From Rhizobiaceae bacterium (GTDB taxonomy: Bacteria > Pseudomonadota > Alphaproteobacteria > Rhizobiales > Rhizobiaceae), in assembly GCA_028281105.1 (NCBI GenBank), contig JANQKQ010000055.1, positions 1-64,000 on the forward strand: 64,000 nucleotides of DNA, read 5' to 3'. Below the pieces are notes generated by a model. That model did not search any database and had not been told where the DNA came from. It saw nothing but the letters and a program-made list of their open reading frames with translations. Position 1 is the stretch's first letter. Each line of letters opens with the position of its first letter. This document shows positions 45,207-53,900 of the stretch, piece after piece. Position numbers and translations under genes: made by a program.

Positions 45207-46172
45207 GTGGCAGTCAATGACGGCATCGCGCAGGCACCGCGCCGGTCGGCGTGGCGATACGTGCCGGTCAGCGACCGCACGCGCATGCTGCTGATCTTCC
45301 TGCCGCCCGCCGTGCTGGTGTTCTCCATCTTCGTCATCCTGCCCATGGTTCAGGCCGGCTTCTTCGCGCCCTACAAATGGTCGGGCTACGGCCCGGCGCC
45401 GTGGGCGATGAACGAGGCGACCGGCAACCCGTTCGGCCAATGGGTCGGAGCACGCAACTTCGACCGAATGGCCGGACACTCCGCGTTTCAGGCGGCGGCA
45501 ACCAACACCGCGATGGTCGTCGGCGTCTCGCTGCTGATCCAGCTGCCGCTGGCGCTGGCCATGGCGCTGCTGATCTACCGCAAGAGCTACGCGAACACGG
45601 TTTTCCGCCTGATCTTCTTCGTTCCCTATATCCTTGCCGAGGTGGCGACCGGGCTGATCTGGTCGTTCGTGCTGGACGGCAATTACGGCCTGTCGCGCTA
45701 CGCCTCCGATCTCATGGGACTGGGCAAGGCGCTGTTCCCGCTGGCCGAGAAGCCGTGGGCGTTCTATTCGATCCTCGGCGTCATCGTGTGGAAATATTTC
45801 GGCTTCCACATGATGATCTACATCGCCGGGCTGCAATCGATACCGCGCGAACTGCTGGAATCGGCGCGCATCGACGGCGCCAAGCCGTTGCAGCGGGTGA
45901 TCTATATCAAGCTCCCGCTGCTGTGGCCGGCAATCACCGTATCGGTCTTCTATGCCGTTCTGGGCGGGCTGCAGGTGTTCGACCTGGTGATGCCGATGAC
46001 CGCGGGTGGCCCGTCCAACTCAAGCCACACGCTGGTCAGCTACCTCTACATCTTCGGCTTCATCCGCCTCGATGTGGGCTATGGCAGCGCCGTCGGAGTG
46101 TTCCTGTTCTGCGTCGGCGTGATCTTCGCTTTCGCCTACCGCAATACCGTGCAGCGCGAGGGCAGACCATGA
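45207..46172 (+). CDS. Sugar ABC transporter permease (MalF-like)
   Basis: An inner-membrane permease of 321 residues with six or so membrane segments. The first is LLIFLPPAVLVFSIFVIL. The EAA loop is ESARIDGAKPLQRVIYIKLP, which docks with the ATPase. It is the MalF-type half of the CUT1 importer. It starts at GTG 45207 after GGAGCAAGG. The stop overlaps the next permease start by 4 bases (ATGA). No ATPase gene for the importer lies in the window. Confidence 0.9.
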   Translation: MAVNDGIAQAPRRSAWRYVPVSDRTRMLLIFLPPAVLVFSIFVILPMVQAGFFAPYKWSGYGPAPWAMNEATGNPFGQWVGARNFDRMAGHSAFQAAATNTAMVVGVSLLIQLPLALAMALLIYRKSYANTVFRLIFFVPYILAEVATGLIWSFVLDGNYGLSRYASDLMGLGKALFPLAEKPWAFYSILGVIVWKYFGFHMMIYIAGLQSIPRELLESARIDGAKPLQRVIYIKLPLLWPAITVSVFYAVLGGLQVFDLVMPMTAGGPSNSSHTLVSYLYIFGFIRLDVGYGSAVGVFLFCVGVIFAFAYRNTVQREGRP

Positions 46173-46999
46173 ACCGGCTGTTCACATGGGGCTCGGCCGC
46201 GCGCATCATCGCGCTGCTCATCGTCTCCGCGCTGATCGTCATCCCGCTGCTGGCGACGGTCCTGGGCGGTTTCAAGACCTCCGGCGAACTGCGCGTGGCG
46301 CCATTCGGCCTGCCCCAGGTCTGGCGTACCGAGTTCTACGGCGAGATTTTCGCCGACCCGTTCTTCTGGCGCTATCTGTGGAACTCCCTGGTGATATCGC
46401 TGGTGACGGTCGGGCTGACCCTGATCCTGGGTTCCATGGCCGCTTACGCTTTCGCCCAGGTGCGCTTCTTCGGCTCCCAGTTCCTGTTCAGCTATCTGTT
46501 GCTCGGCCTGATGTTTCCCTTCGCCGCCGCCATCATGCCGCTGTTCCTGATCGTGCGTGACTTTGGCCTGCTCGACACGCCCTGGGGCGTGATCCTGCCG
46601 CAGGTGGGATTCGGGCTGGCGTTCTCGATTATGTTCTTCCGCACCTTTTTCTCGCAGTTGCCGGCGGAACTGTTCGAGGCCGCCCGGGTCGACGGCTGCA
46701 GCTATGTCGGTTTCTACTTCCGCTTCACCCTGCCGTTGTCGACGCCGATCCTGGCCACCATCGCCGTCTTCATCTTCGTGCAAAGCTGGAACAACTATCT
46801 GCTGCCGCTCATCATGCTGAACGACCGTTCCGGCTACACCTGGACGCTCGGCGCCATGGATTATCGCGGCGAGTACACCGCCGACTGGAACCGCACCCTC
46901 GCATTCGTGTCGGCCACGCTGGCGCCGGCGGTGATCTTCTTTCTCGCCGCGCAGAAATATATAGTAGCCGGGCTGACCGGCGGTGCGGTCAAGGAGTGA
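46169..46999 (+). CDS. Sugar ABC transporter permease (MalG-like)
   Basis: The second permease, 276 residues, MalG type. It has an N-terminal membrane segment, IIALLIVSALIVIPLLATVLGG, LFSYLLLGLMFPFAAAIMPL in the centre and the EAA loop FEAARVDGCSYVGFYFRFTLP. The ATG overlaps the stop of the first permease by 4 bases. The long upstream open frame within the first permease is not coding. The stop lies immediately before the SDR gene, whose AAGGAG site is inside the last codons of this gene. Confidence 0.9.
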   Translation: MNRLFTWGSAARIIALLIVSALIVIPLLATVLGGFKTSGELRVAPFGLPQVWRTEFYGEIFADPFFWRYLWNSLVISLVTVGLTLILGSMAAYAFAQVRFFGSQFLFSYLLLGLMFPFAAAIMPLFLIVRDFGLLDTPWGVILPQVGFGLAFSIMFFRTFFSQLPAELFEAARVDGCSYVGFYFRFTLPLSTPILATIAVFIFVQSWNNYLLPLIMLNDRSGYTWTLGAMDYRGEYTADWNRTLAFVSATLAPAVIFFLAAQKYIVAGLTGGAVKE

Positions 47000-47001
47000 T
47001 C

Positions 47002-47868
47002 ATGCCAGTTATCGCAGTTACCGGCGGCAGCGGCGGCGCGGGCGCCTTTGTCATCCGTCACTTGTTGGAGCACGGCTACGAGTGCCGCAACCTCGATCGC
47101 GCCGCGCCGGCGGAGCCGATCTGCCCGTTCCACGAGATCGACATGACCGACTATGCGCGCGTACACGAGGCGCTCGCCGGCTGCGACATGCTGGTCCATT
47201 TCGCCGGCGAACCGCATCCCGACGACGACCATTGGGGCGCGGCGGGCCGGTTTGCCAACAACACCGATGCGCTGTTCAATGCGTTCAATGCGGCGCGCGC
47301 CCATGGCATCAAGCGGGTCGTGTGGGCATCTTCGGAGACGGTCTACGGCTTCCCGTTCGAGGATTGCCGCCCGGCGGCAATTCCGGTTTCCGAAACCGCG
47401 CCGCGCCAGCCGCAGAACGGCTACGCCCTGTCCAAGGCAGTCAGCGAAGACCTGGCCGCGATGATGGCAACTCTCTACGACATGGTCTTCGTCGGCCTGC
47501 GTTTGTCGAACGTGCTCTATGACGATGAAACGGTCGAGCCGAGTTACCAGAAAATCCCCGGCTATTGGGACGATCTCGCGCACCGCAAGTTCAACCTTTG
47601 GGGCTACGTCGATGCGCGCGACGTCGGCGAGGCGGTGCGACTGTCGCTCGCCGCTGACCTGACCGGAGCCGAAGTCTTCAACATCGCCGCCGCCGACACG
47701 ATCATGCGTCAATCCAACCGCGAGTTGATCGACGCCGTCTTTCCCGGTGTCGAAATCGATGCCGCCCACGGCGAGCGCCAGGCGATGCTGGACATCACCA
47801 AGGCCGAACGGATGCTCGGTTTCTCACCGCAATATAGCTGGTCCCCGGTTCTGGGGCTCGATCCATGA
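47002..47868 (+). CDS. NAD(P)-dependent extended SDR (epimerase/dehydrogenase)
   Basis: A protein of 288 residues with the Rossmann motif VTGGSGGAGAFVI, VHFAGEPHPDDDHW, VVWASSETVYGFP (catalytic Ser region) and the catalytic NGYALSK. It belongs to the NAD-dependent epimerase/dehydratase group. Together with the transporter and the dehydratase it is likely to act on an imported sugar, for example to oxidise it to a lactone or keto form; this is inferred from context only. AAGGAG six bases before ATG 47002 decides the start. A GTG two codons earlier is the alternative. It overlaps the next gene by 4 bases (ATGA). Confidence 0.82.
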   Translation: MPVIAVTGGSGGAGAFVIRHLLEHGYECRNLDRAAPAEPICPFHEIDMTDYARVHEALAGCDMLVHFAGEPHPDDDHWGAAGRFANNTDALFNAFNAARAHGIKRVVWASSETVYGFPFEDCRPAAIPVSETAPRQPQNGYALSKAVSEDLAAMMATLYDMVFVGLRLSNVLYDDETVEPSYQKIPGYWDDLAHRKFNLWGYVDARDVGEAVRLSLAADLTGAEVFNIAAADTIMRQSNRELIDAVFPGVEIDAAHGERQAMLDITKAERMLGFSPQYSWSPVLGLDP

Positions 47869-48998
47869 AGATCACCGAGATCAAGACCTTCCGATTGAAG
47901 GAATGGCGGACCATGCTGTTCGTCCAGGTGATTACCGACGAGGGCATCACCGGCCTGGGCGAGGCGGGCCTGACGACCCGCGAAGGCGCGGTCGCGGGCA
48001 TGATCGAGGATCTGAGCCCGCTGCTGATCGGCGCCGACCCGTTCCGCATCGAGCATCACTGGCAGACCTTGTGGCGCGGCGGCTTCTATCCGGCCGGCCA
48101 GGTCCTGTCGGCGGCGATCGCGGCCATCGACATCGCGTTGCACGACATCAAGGCCAAGGCGCTGGGCGTTCCCGTCTACGAGCTGCTGGGCGGCCGGGTC
48201 CGCGACAAGGTGGCCACCTACTGCCACTTCGGTGGCGCCACCAGCGAGGAGACCATCGAACAGGCGCACGCGCGCGTCGCCGACGGCTGGACCTGCCTGC
48301 GATGGGAACCGTCCTACGGGGCCGACCTGGTGATGGACGGCCGCGCCGCCGTCGACCGGGCGATCGACGAGTTCGCCAGCCTGCGCGATGAGCTGGGCTA
48401 CGACATCGACCTGATATTCGACGCCCACACCAAACTGACGCCCACCGAGGCAACCTATCTGTGCAGGCAGGTGGAAACCTACCGCCCGCTCTTCATCGAA
48501 GACCCGCTGCGCTCGGAATATCCTCAAGCCTATCGCCAGCTGCGCTCGGCCACCGACGTTCCGCTGGCGGCCGGCGAACAATTCGCGACGAAGTGGATGT
48601 TCCGGGAGCTGATCGAGGACGATCTGATCGACTTCGCCCGCATCGACGTATGCATCGCCGGCGGCTTGACCGAGGCCAGGAAGATCGCCGCCATGTGCGA
48701 GACCCATATGATCGACATTGCCGTTCACAATCCGATCGGGCCGATCTCGACCGCCGCCTGCCTGCATCTCAACCTATGTTGTTCGAACGTGCTGGTCCAG
48801 GAACTGCCCAGGCGGCCCGGTGAGTGCGTGGGCGATCTGATTTCCACCGATCAAGAATGGCGCGACGGTTTCCTGTTCTGCGCCGGTTCACCCGGTCTCG
48901 GCCTGGAACTCCACCCGGACAAGCTGGACAACCACGCCTACGAACCGGCCCCGCTGCCGATCCTGCGCCGCCCGGACGGCTCGTTCACCAACTGGTGA
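47865..48998 (+). CDS. Enolase-superfamily sugar-acid dehydratase (galactonate dehydratase-like)
   Basis: A protein of 377 residues of the mandelate racemase/muconate lactonizing family. The N-terminal capping domain precedes a (beta/alpha)7 barrel. Residues expected for the GalD subgroup are all present: Asp186 and His188 in FDAHTK, Glu212 in IEDPL, Glu238 in GEQF and His288 in VHNPIGPIS. They are each offset by exactly +3 from the Escherichia coli DgoD residues as I recall them (Asp183, His185, Glu209, Glu235, His285). So it probably dehydrates an aldonic acid such as galactonate to its 2-keto-3-deoxy product. It is the last gene of the sugar operon, coupled to the SDR, and faces a FadR-type regulator. 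The exact sugar acid is unknown. Confidence 0.85.
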   Translation: MKITEIKTFRLKEWRTMLFVQVITDEGITGLGEAGLTTREGAVAGMIEDLSPLLIGADPFRIEHHWQTLWRGGFYPAGQVLSAAIAAIDIALHDIKAKALGVPVYELLGGRVRDKVATYCHFGGATSEETIEQAHARVADGWTCLRWEPSYGADLVMDGRAAVDRAIDEFASLRDELGYDIDLIFDAHTKLTPTEATYLCRQVETYRPLFIEDPLRSEYPQAYRQLRSATDVPLAAGEQFATKWMFRELIEDDLIDFARIDVCIAGGLTEARKIAAMCETHMIDIAVHNPIGPISTAACLHLNLCCSNVLVQELPRRPGECVGDLISTDQEWRDGFLFCAGSPGLGLELHPDKLDNHAYEPAPLPILRRPDGSFTNW

Positions 48999-49013
48999 CG
49001 CGGCGAAGCCGGC

Positions 49014-49760
49014 TTATCCGACCTGCGGAAAACGTCTGGCGATCGCGCGGTTCTGGAACAGCATGTCGCGCATCAGATCGCGCGCGGATGCCGCATCACG
49101 CGCGGCGATCGCATCGGCCACCGCGATGTGCTTCTCGCGCGACACCTTCTCGTCGGGCGCGGCGCTGGCGCCGGCCGGATAGGAGAACTGCAGCAACGCC
49201 AGGATAAGGCTGTGCAGTTGCGACAGCATCACATTGCCGGTCGCCTCCAGAATGGTGGCGTGAAAGGCGAAGTCGGCTGCGATCATCGCCTCCAGGCCGA
49301 ACGGCTCAGGCTGGATCGAGGCCGCGGCTTCGCTGATCGTCTCGCGTTGCGCGTCGGAAGCGTTGAGCGCCGCCATATGGGCGGCCTCCGGCTCGACGAT
49401 CAGGCGCAGTTCCGTCGCCTCGCGATAGACCCGCGGCGCCATCGGACTGTCGGGCCCGTGCCAGCGGATTACGTCCGGGTCCAGCAAGTGCCATTCGGCG
49501 AACTCGCACACCCGCGTGCCGTAGCGCCGTGCGGTGCGCACCATCTTCTTGCTCGACAAAACCTTTACCGCCTCGCGCAGCACGGTGCGCGAAACCCCGA
49601 ACTCGATCGCCAGCACCGCTTCGGTGGGAATGACCTTGCCGAACCCGTAGCGCCCGGCGACGATCTGCCGGCCAAGCTGCTCGACCACATCCTTGACCGC
49701 CCCGGTCGGCAGCGACGACAGGGGATGGGCCGGTAGAGTGAACTTGCGTGGCGCGCTCAT
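49014..49760 (-). CDS. FadR/GntR-family regulator (DgoR-like)
   Basis: A transcription factor of 248 residues. The N-terminal winged helix contains IPTEAVLAIEFGVSRTVLREAVKVL, and the C-terminal FCD domain has RLIVEPEAAHMAA, FHATILEATGN and the metal-binding His in REKHIAVADAI. FadR-group GntR regulators commonly sense sugar acids. DgoR of the galactonate operon is a member, which fits the GalD-like enzyme next door. It converges with the sugar operon and is divergent from the peptide-transporter operon, so it may control either or both. Candidate sites are the palindromes at 43752-43784 and 49806-49825. Confidence 0.88.
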   Translation of the reverse strand: MSAPRKFTLPAHPLSSLPTGAVKDVVEQLGRQIVAGRYGFGKVIPTEAVLAIEFGVSRTVLREAVKVLSSKKMVRTARRYGTRVCEFAEWHLLDPDVIRWHGPDSPMAPRVYREATELRLIVEPEAAHMAALNASDAQRETISEAAASIQPEPFGLEAMIAADFAFHATILEATGNVMLSQLHSLILALLQFSYPAGASAAPDEKVSREKHIAVADAIAARDAASARDLMRDMLFQNRAIARRFPQVG

Positions 49761-49805
49761 ATGATTTCCTAGCGCATGACGGCCGCCATCGCGAGCCCGG
49801 CGTCA

Positions 49806-49825
49806 CCTGCACATTTGCTTGCAGG
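49806..49825. promoter_or_regulatory. Inverted repeat between the FadR-type regulator and the peptide ABC operon
   Basis: CCTGCA-N8-TGCAGG is a perfect 6-bp inverted repeat in the 142-base divergent region. It lies 46 bases from the regulator start and 78 bases from the binding-protein start. It may be an operator. It does not resemble the palindrome at 43752-43784, so one regulator is unlikely to bind both with equal strength. Confidence 0.35.
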
Positions 49826-49902
49826 GGACTGGATTAATCCGCCGCGACTTGGCAAGGTGCAGGCCGCTTTTGGTGTTTCTTGGAGTTTAAAGGGAGAATC
49901 TT

Positions 49903-51495
49903 ATGAAACTCGCCAAAACCTTTGCAGCGGCGGCCCTGGCGGCCGGCGTCAGCGCGGTCGCGATCACAAGCGCCAGCGCCGAGACCCTTCGCTGGGCACG
50001 CGCGGGCGACAGCCTCACGCTTGACCCGCATGCGCAGAACGAGGGACCGACCTCGGCCCTCGCCCACCAGATCATGGAACCCCTGGTTATGCGCGACATG
50101 ACCGGCAAGATCGTACCGGCGCTGGCGACCGAATGGGCGCCGTCGATGGACGATCCCAACGTCTGGTCGTTCAAACTGCGTGAAGGCGTCACCTTCCACG
50201 ACGGCGCGGAGTTCGATTCCGACGACGTGGTGTTCTCGTTCAACCGGGCGATGACCCCGGACAGCGACTACAAGGAACTGCTCGCCTCGGTCAAAGAGGT
50301 GCGCGCAAACGGCAAGTACGGCTTCGAGATCGTTACCAACGGTCCCAATCCGATCATGCCCAACAACCTGACCAACCTTTTCATCATGGACAAGGACTGG
50401 TCCGAGGCCAACAACGCGGTCAAGGTGCAGGACTTCGAGGGCGGCGAGGACACGTTCGCGGCCAAGAACGCCAACGGCACCGGTCCCTACAAGCTGGTCA
50501 GCCGCGAGCCGGACGTGAAAACCGTGCTCGCCATCAACGACAATTATTGGGGCAAGGGTGAGTTCCCGATGCAGGTGACCGAGGTCATCTACACCCCGAT
50601 CCAGAACGCCGCGACCCGCGTCGCCGCTCTATTGTCGGGTGAGGTCGACTTCATCCAGGACGTGCCGGTCCAGGATCTGGGCCGGGTGGATGAAGACGCC
50701 AATCTGAAGGTGATCACCGCGCCTCAGAACCGGGTGATCTTCTTCGGCATGAACATGGGCGACGATGACCTGGTCAACGACAATGTGGAAGGCAAGAACC
50801 CGTTCGCCGACAAGCGGGTGCGCCAGGCCGCGCTGAGCGCGCTCAACCGCGATGCGATCAAGCAGGTGGTGATGCGCGACCAGTCGATCCCGGCCGGCGT
50901 GATCATGCCGCCCTTCGTCAACGGCTGGACGGAAGCGCTCGACGCGGTGCCGGCCAACGACATCGACGGCGCCAAGGCGCTAATGGCGGAAGCGGGCTAT
51001 GGTGACGGTTTCGCAATCACGCTCAACTGCCCCAACGACCGCTACATCAACGATGAGGCGATCTGCCAGGCGGCCGTGGGCATGCTGGCCCAGATCGGCA
51101 TCGACGTGCGTCTCGACGCCAAGCCGAAGGCCCAGCACTTCCCGCTGATCAACACGCTGGAAACCGACTTCTACATGCTGGGCTGGGGTGTCCCGACCTA
51201 CGATTCGGAGTACATCTTCAACTTCCTCGTCCACACCAAGGGCGAGAAGTACGGCTCGTGGAACGGTACCCGCTACTCCAATCCCGACCTCGATGTGAAG
51301 ATCGAGGCGCTTGCTTCCGAGACCAATCTCGACAAGCGCAACGACATGATCGCCGAGATCTGGGGCGTGGTGCAGGACGAGATCCTCTACCTGCCGATCC
51401 ACCACCAGGTGCTCAACTGGGGCATGGCCAACAAGGTGAACACCATCGTCGCACCCGACGACGCGGCCAAGTTCAAGTACTTCACCTTGAACTAG
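49903..51495 (+). CDS. Peptide/nickel-type ABC transporter substrate-binding protein
   Basis: A periplasmic binding protein of 530 residues of family 5 (DppA/OppA/NikA). The signal peptide ends at SASA-ETLRWA near residue 26. The mature protein shows LDPHAQNEG, YEPL-type EPLV, LREGVTFHDGAEFDSDDVVFS and the C-terminal NLDKRNDMIAEIWG, all usual for the family. The cargo may be a di- or oligopeptide, but members also bind sugars and opines. AAAGGGAGA precedes ATG 49903. An intrinsic terminator follows (51507-51534), so this gene should be expressed more than the permeases behind it. Confidence 0.9.
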   Translation: MKLAKTFAAAALAAGVSAVAITSASAETLRWARAGDSLTLDPHAQNEGPTSALAHQIMEPLVMRDMTGKIVPALATEWAPSMDDPNVWSFKLREGVTFHDGAEFDSDDVVFSFNRAMTPDSDYKELLASVKEVRANGKYGFEIVTNGPNPIMPNNLTNLFIMDKDWSEANNAVKVQDFEGGEDTFAAKNANGTGPYKLVSREPDVKTVLAINDNYWGKGEFPMQVTEVIYTPIQNAATRVAALLSGEVDFIQDVPVQDLGRVDEDANLKVITAPQNRVIFFGMNMGDDDLVNDNVEGKNPFADKRVRQAALSALNRDAIKQVVMRDQSIPAGVIMPPFVNGWTEALDAVPANDIDGAKALMAEAGYGDGFAITLNCPNDRYINDEAICQAAVGMLAQIGIDVRLDAKPKAQHFPLINTLETDFYMLGWGVPTYDSEYIFNFLVHTKGEKYGSWNGTRYSNPDLDVKIEALASETNLDKRNDMIAEIWGVVQDEILYLPIHHQVLNWGMANKVNTIVAPDDAAKFKYFTLN

Positions 51496-51506
51496 TTCCA
51501 ACGGTT

Positions 51507-51534
51507 TCGGGGGCGGTTTGCCGCCCCCGATTTT
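51507..51534 (+). terminator. Intrinsic terminator after the peptide-binding protein gene
   Basis: TCGGGGGCGG (51507-51516), loop TTTG and CCGCCCCCGA (51521-51530) form a perfect 10-bp stem followed by TTTT. It begins 11 bases after the stop codon. It is a strong Rho-independent terminator, which means the genes from 51570 on need read-through or their own promoter. Confidence 0.85.
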
Positions 51535-51569
51535 CTTGTGCCCCATCATCGGCCGACTAAGGGTTCGCC

Positions 51570-51971
51570 ATGACCAGACCAAGCCCCGCCGACAGGCAGG
51601 CGATGGCGGAGCGCTACGCTGCCGCCTGGTCCAGCGGCGACCCCCAGGCGGTCGCGTCCTGCTTCGAGGCCGATGGAACCGTCGTCATCAACAATGGGGA
51701 GCCGATCGTCGGTCATGCCGCTCTGGCTGAGATGGCAGCCGGTTTCCATGCCGAATTCCCCGATCTGGTGATCAAGCTCGACGATTTTCGCTGTTCGGGC
51801 GAAAACGCCATCTTCGTGTGGACGCTGGAAGGCAAACACGCTCAGACCGGCAACTCCGTCAGAGTGGGCGGTTGGGAGCAATGGGCTCTGACGCAGGCCA
51901 ACACGATCACCCAGTCGCGCGGCTATTTCGATGCTGATGAGTATGACCGGCAGATCGCCGAGGGGATCTGA
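51570..51971 (+). CDS. SnoaL/NTF2-like domain protein
   Basis: A protein of 133 residues with the cone-shaped NTF2/SnoaL fold. ADRQAMAERYAAAWSSGD is the first helix, VASCFEADGTVV follows, then FPDLVIKLDDF and VWTLEGKHAQTGN, and it ends in GYFDADEY. These are typical of the ketosteroid-isomerase-like SnoaL group. Members bind or isomerise small hydrophobic or hydroxylated molecules; no reaction can be fixed here. It sits between the binding protein and the permeases of a peptide-type transporter, which is not a standard operon member. It may therefore act on the cargo. It lies after the terminator. Confidence 0.8.
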   Translation: MTRPSPADRQAMAERYAAAWSSGDPQAVASCFEADGTVVINNGEPIVGHAALAEMAAGFHAEFPDLVIKLDDFRCSGENAIFVWTLEGKHAQTGNSVRVGGWEQWALTQANTITQSRGYFDADEYDRQIAEGI

Positions 51972-51999
51972 CGGTTTGCCGGGCCGGATTGAGTTTTAG

Positions 52000-52989
52000 A
52001 TGCTCGCATACGCTATCAGACGCGTTTTCCAATCGATCGTAGTGCTGCTGGTCGTCGGCCTGGTGGCGTTTTCCATGTTCCGCTTCGTCGGCGATCCGGT
52101 CGACAACCTGCTGGGCCAGGAGCGCACCGACGCCGACATCGAGCGGCTGCGCGGCGTGCTCGGGCTCGACCAACCGTTTCCCGTCCAGTACGCGAAATTC
52201 CTGCGTGGGGCGGTGCAGGGCAATTTCGGGGTGAGCTACCGCCAGGGCCGGCCGGTGGGCGAGATCATCCTCGAACGGCTGCCGGCGACCCTGGAACTGG
52301 CCGCGGTCTCGGCGATCTTCGCCATGGTGTTCGGGGTGGTGCTGGGCATCTTCACCGCGATACGACGACATGGCTGGGCGGCGCATACCATCATGACCGT
52401 GTCATTGATCGGGGTGTCACTGCCGACCTTCCTGATCGGCATCCTGCTCATCTACGTCTTTTCCGTCGAGCTTGGCTGGCTGCCGTCGTTCGGCCGTGGT
52501 GACGTGGTCAATCTCGGCGGCTGGCGCACGTCGTTTTTGACCGAGTCCGGGTTGAAGGCGCTGATCCTGCCGTCGATCACCTTGGGGCTTTACCAGATGA
52601 CGCTGATCATGCGGCTGGTGCGCTCCGAGATGCTCGAAGTGCTGCGCCAGGACTATATCCGCTTCGCCCGCGCGCGCGGGCTACCCGACCGGCTGGTGCA
52701 TTTCCGTCACGCGCTGAAAAACACGCTGGTTCCCGTCATAACCGTGACTGGCTTGCAGCTGGGCTCGATCATCGCGTTCGCCATCATCACCGAGACCGTG
52801 TTCCAATGGCCGGGCGTCGGCCTGTTGTTCATCAACGCCATCCAGTTCGTCGATATCCCGGTGATGGCGGCCTATCTGATGCTGATTTCGGTGATGTTCG
52901 TTTCCATCAACCTGGTCGTCGATCTGCTCTACTTCGCGATCGATCCCCGCCTGCGCAGCGATCGCGCCAGCGCCGAGGCTTCGCCATGA
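52000..52989 (+). CDS. Peptide-type ABC transporter permease (DppB-like)
   Basis: An inner-membrane permease of 329 residues. It starts MLAYAIRRVFQSIVVLLVVGLVAF, with the typical DppB opening, and has LNNLLGQE-type VDNLLGQERTDADIERLRGVLGLDQPF in the first periplasmic region. It includes the EAA loop DYIRFARARGLPDRLVHFRHALKNTLVPV. It is the first of a four-gene block coupled by 1- or 4-base overlaps. Its stop overlaps the next permease start by 4 bases. Confidence 0.92.
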   Translation: MLAYAIRRVFQSIVVLLVVGLVAFSMFRFVGDPVDNLLGQERTDADIERLRGVLGLDQPFPVQYAKFLRGAVQGNFGVSYRQGRPVGEIILERLPATLELAAVSAIFAMVFGVVLGIFTAIRRHGWAAHTIMTVSLIGVSLPTFLIGILLIYVFSVELGWLPSFGRGDVVNLGGWRTSFLTESGLKALILPSITLGLYQMTLIMRLVRSEMLEVLRQDYIRFARARGLPDRLVHFRHALKNTLVPVITVTGLQLGSIIAFAIITETVFQWPGVGLLFINAIQFVDIPVMAAYLMLISVMFVSINLVVDLLYFAIDPRLRSDRASAEASP

Positions 52990-53900
52990 GCGCGTTCGCC
53001 CGAGCCTGGCAGTCGGATTTTGCGTGGTCGTTCCGCCGCTCGCCGGTGGCGGTCGTCTCCTTCATCGTCGTGGTCGTGCTGGTCGGCGCCGCGGTGTTCG
53101 CGCCGCTGATCGCGCCTTACGACCCGTTCGATCCGGCCACCCTCAACCTGATGAACGGGTTCTCCAAACCGATGGAGCCCAACGCCTTTACCGGCGAAAC
53201 CTTCTGGCTGGGCACCGACGACCAGGGCCGCGACGTGTTCTCGACGATCCTCTACGGCATGCGCATTTCCCTGTTCGTGGGCTTCTCCGCCGTTCTGTTC
53301 GCCATGGTGCTGGGCATCGTCTTGGGCCTGGTAACCGGTTATGTGGGCGGCTGGACCGAGACCATCATCATGCGCATCGCCGACGTGCAGCTGACCTTTC
53401 CGGCGATCCTGGTGGCGATGCTGATCTTCGGAGTCGCCAAGGGTTTCACGCCGGTTCATCTGCGCGACGAGATGGCGATCTGGGTGCTGATCCTGGCCAT
53501 CGGGCTGTCGGACTGGGTGCAGTTCGCCCGCGTGGTGCGCGGCGCCACCCTGGTCGAGAAGAACAAGGAGTACACCCAGGCCGCCAAGCTGATCGGCCGC
53601 AGGCCCGCCGCCATCATGTTCTGGCACATCCTGCCCAACGTGATGAGCCCGGTCCTGGTCATCGCCACCATTTCGCTGGCGCTGGCGATCATCGCCGAAG
53701 CCACGCTTTCTTTCCTGGGCGTCGGCGCCCCGCCGACCCAGCCGTCGCTGGGCACGCTCATCCGCATCGGCCAGGGCTTCCTGTTCTCCGGCGAGTGGTG
53801 GATCATCCTGTTCCCCGCCGTCACGCTCTTAGCGCTGGCGCTATCGGTCAACCTGCTGGGCGACTGGCTGCGCGACGCGCTCAATCCCAGGCTGCGTTGA
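52986..53900 (+). CDS. Peptide-type ABC transporter permease (DppC-like)
   Basis: The second permease, 304 residues. It has an N-terminal membrane segment (about 21-43), then LIAPYDPFDPATL and FWLGTDDQGRDVFSTILYG, which are diagnostic of DppC, followed by the EAA loop KEYTQAAKLIGRRPAAIMFWHILPN. The ATG at 52986 overlaps the first permease by 4 bases, and the stop overlaps the ATPase start by one base (TGATG). It pairs with the DppB-like permease to form the channel. Confidence 0.92.
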   Translation: MSAFARAWQSDFAWSFRRSPVAVVSFIVVVVLVGAAVFAPLIAPYDPFDPATLNLMNGFSKPMEPNAFTGETFWLGTDDQGRDVFSTILYGMRISLFVGFSAVLFAMVLGIVLGLVTGYVGGWTETIIMRIADVQLTFPAILVAMLIFGVAKGFTPVHLRDEMAIWVLILAIGLSDWVQFARVVRGATLVEKNKEYTQAAKLIGRRPAAIMFWHILPNVMSPVLVIATISLALAIIAEATLSFLGVGAPPTQPSLGTLIRIGQGFLFSGEWWIILFPAVTLLALALSVNLLGDWLRDALNPRLR

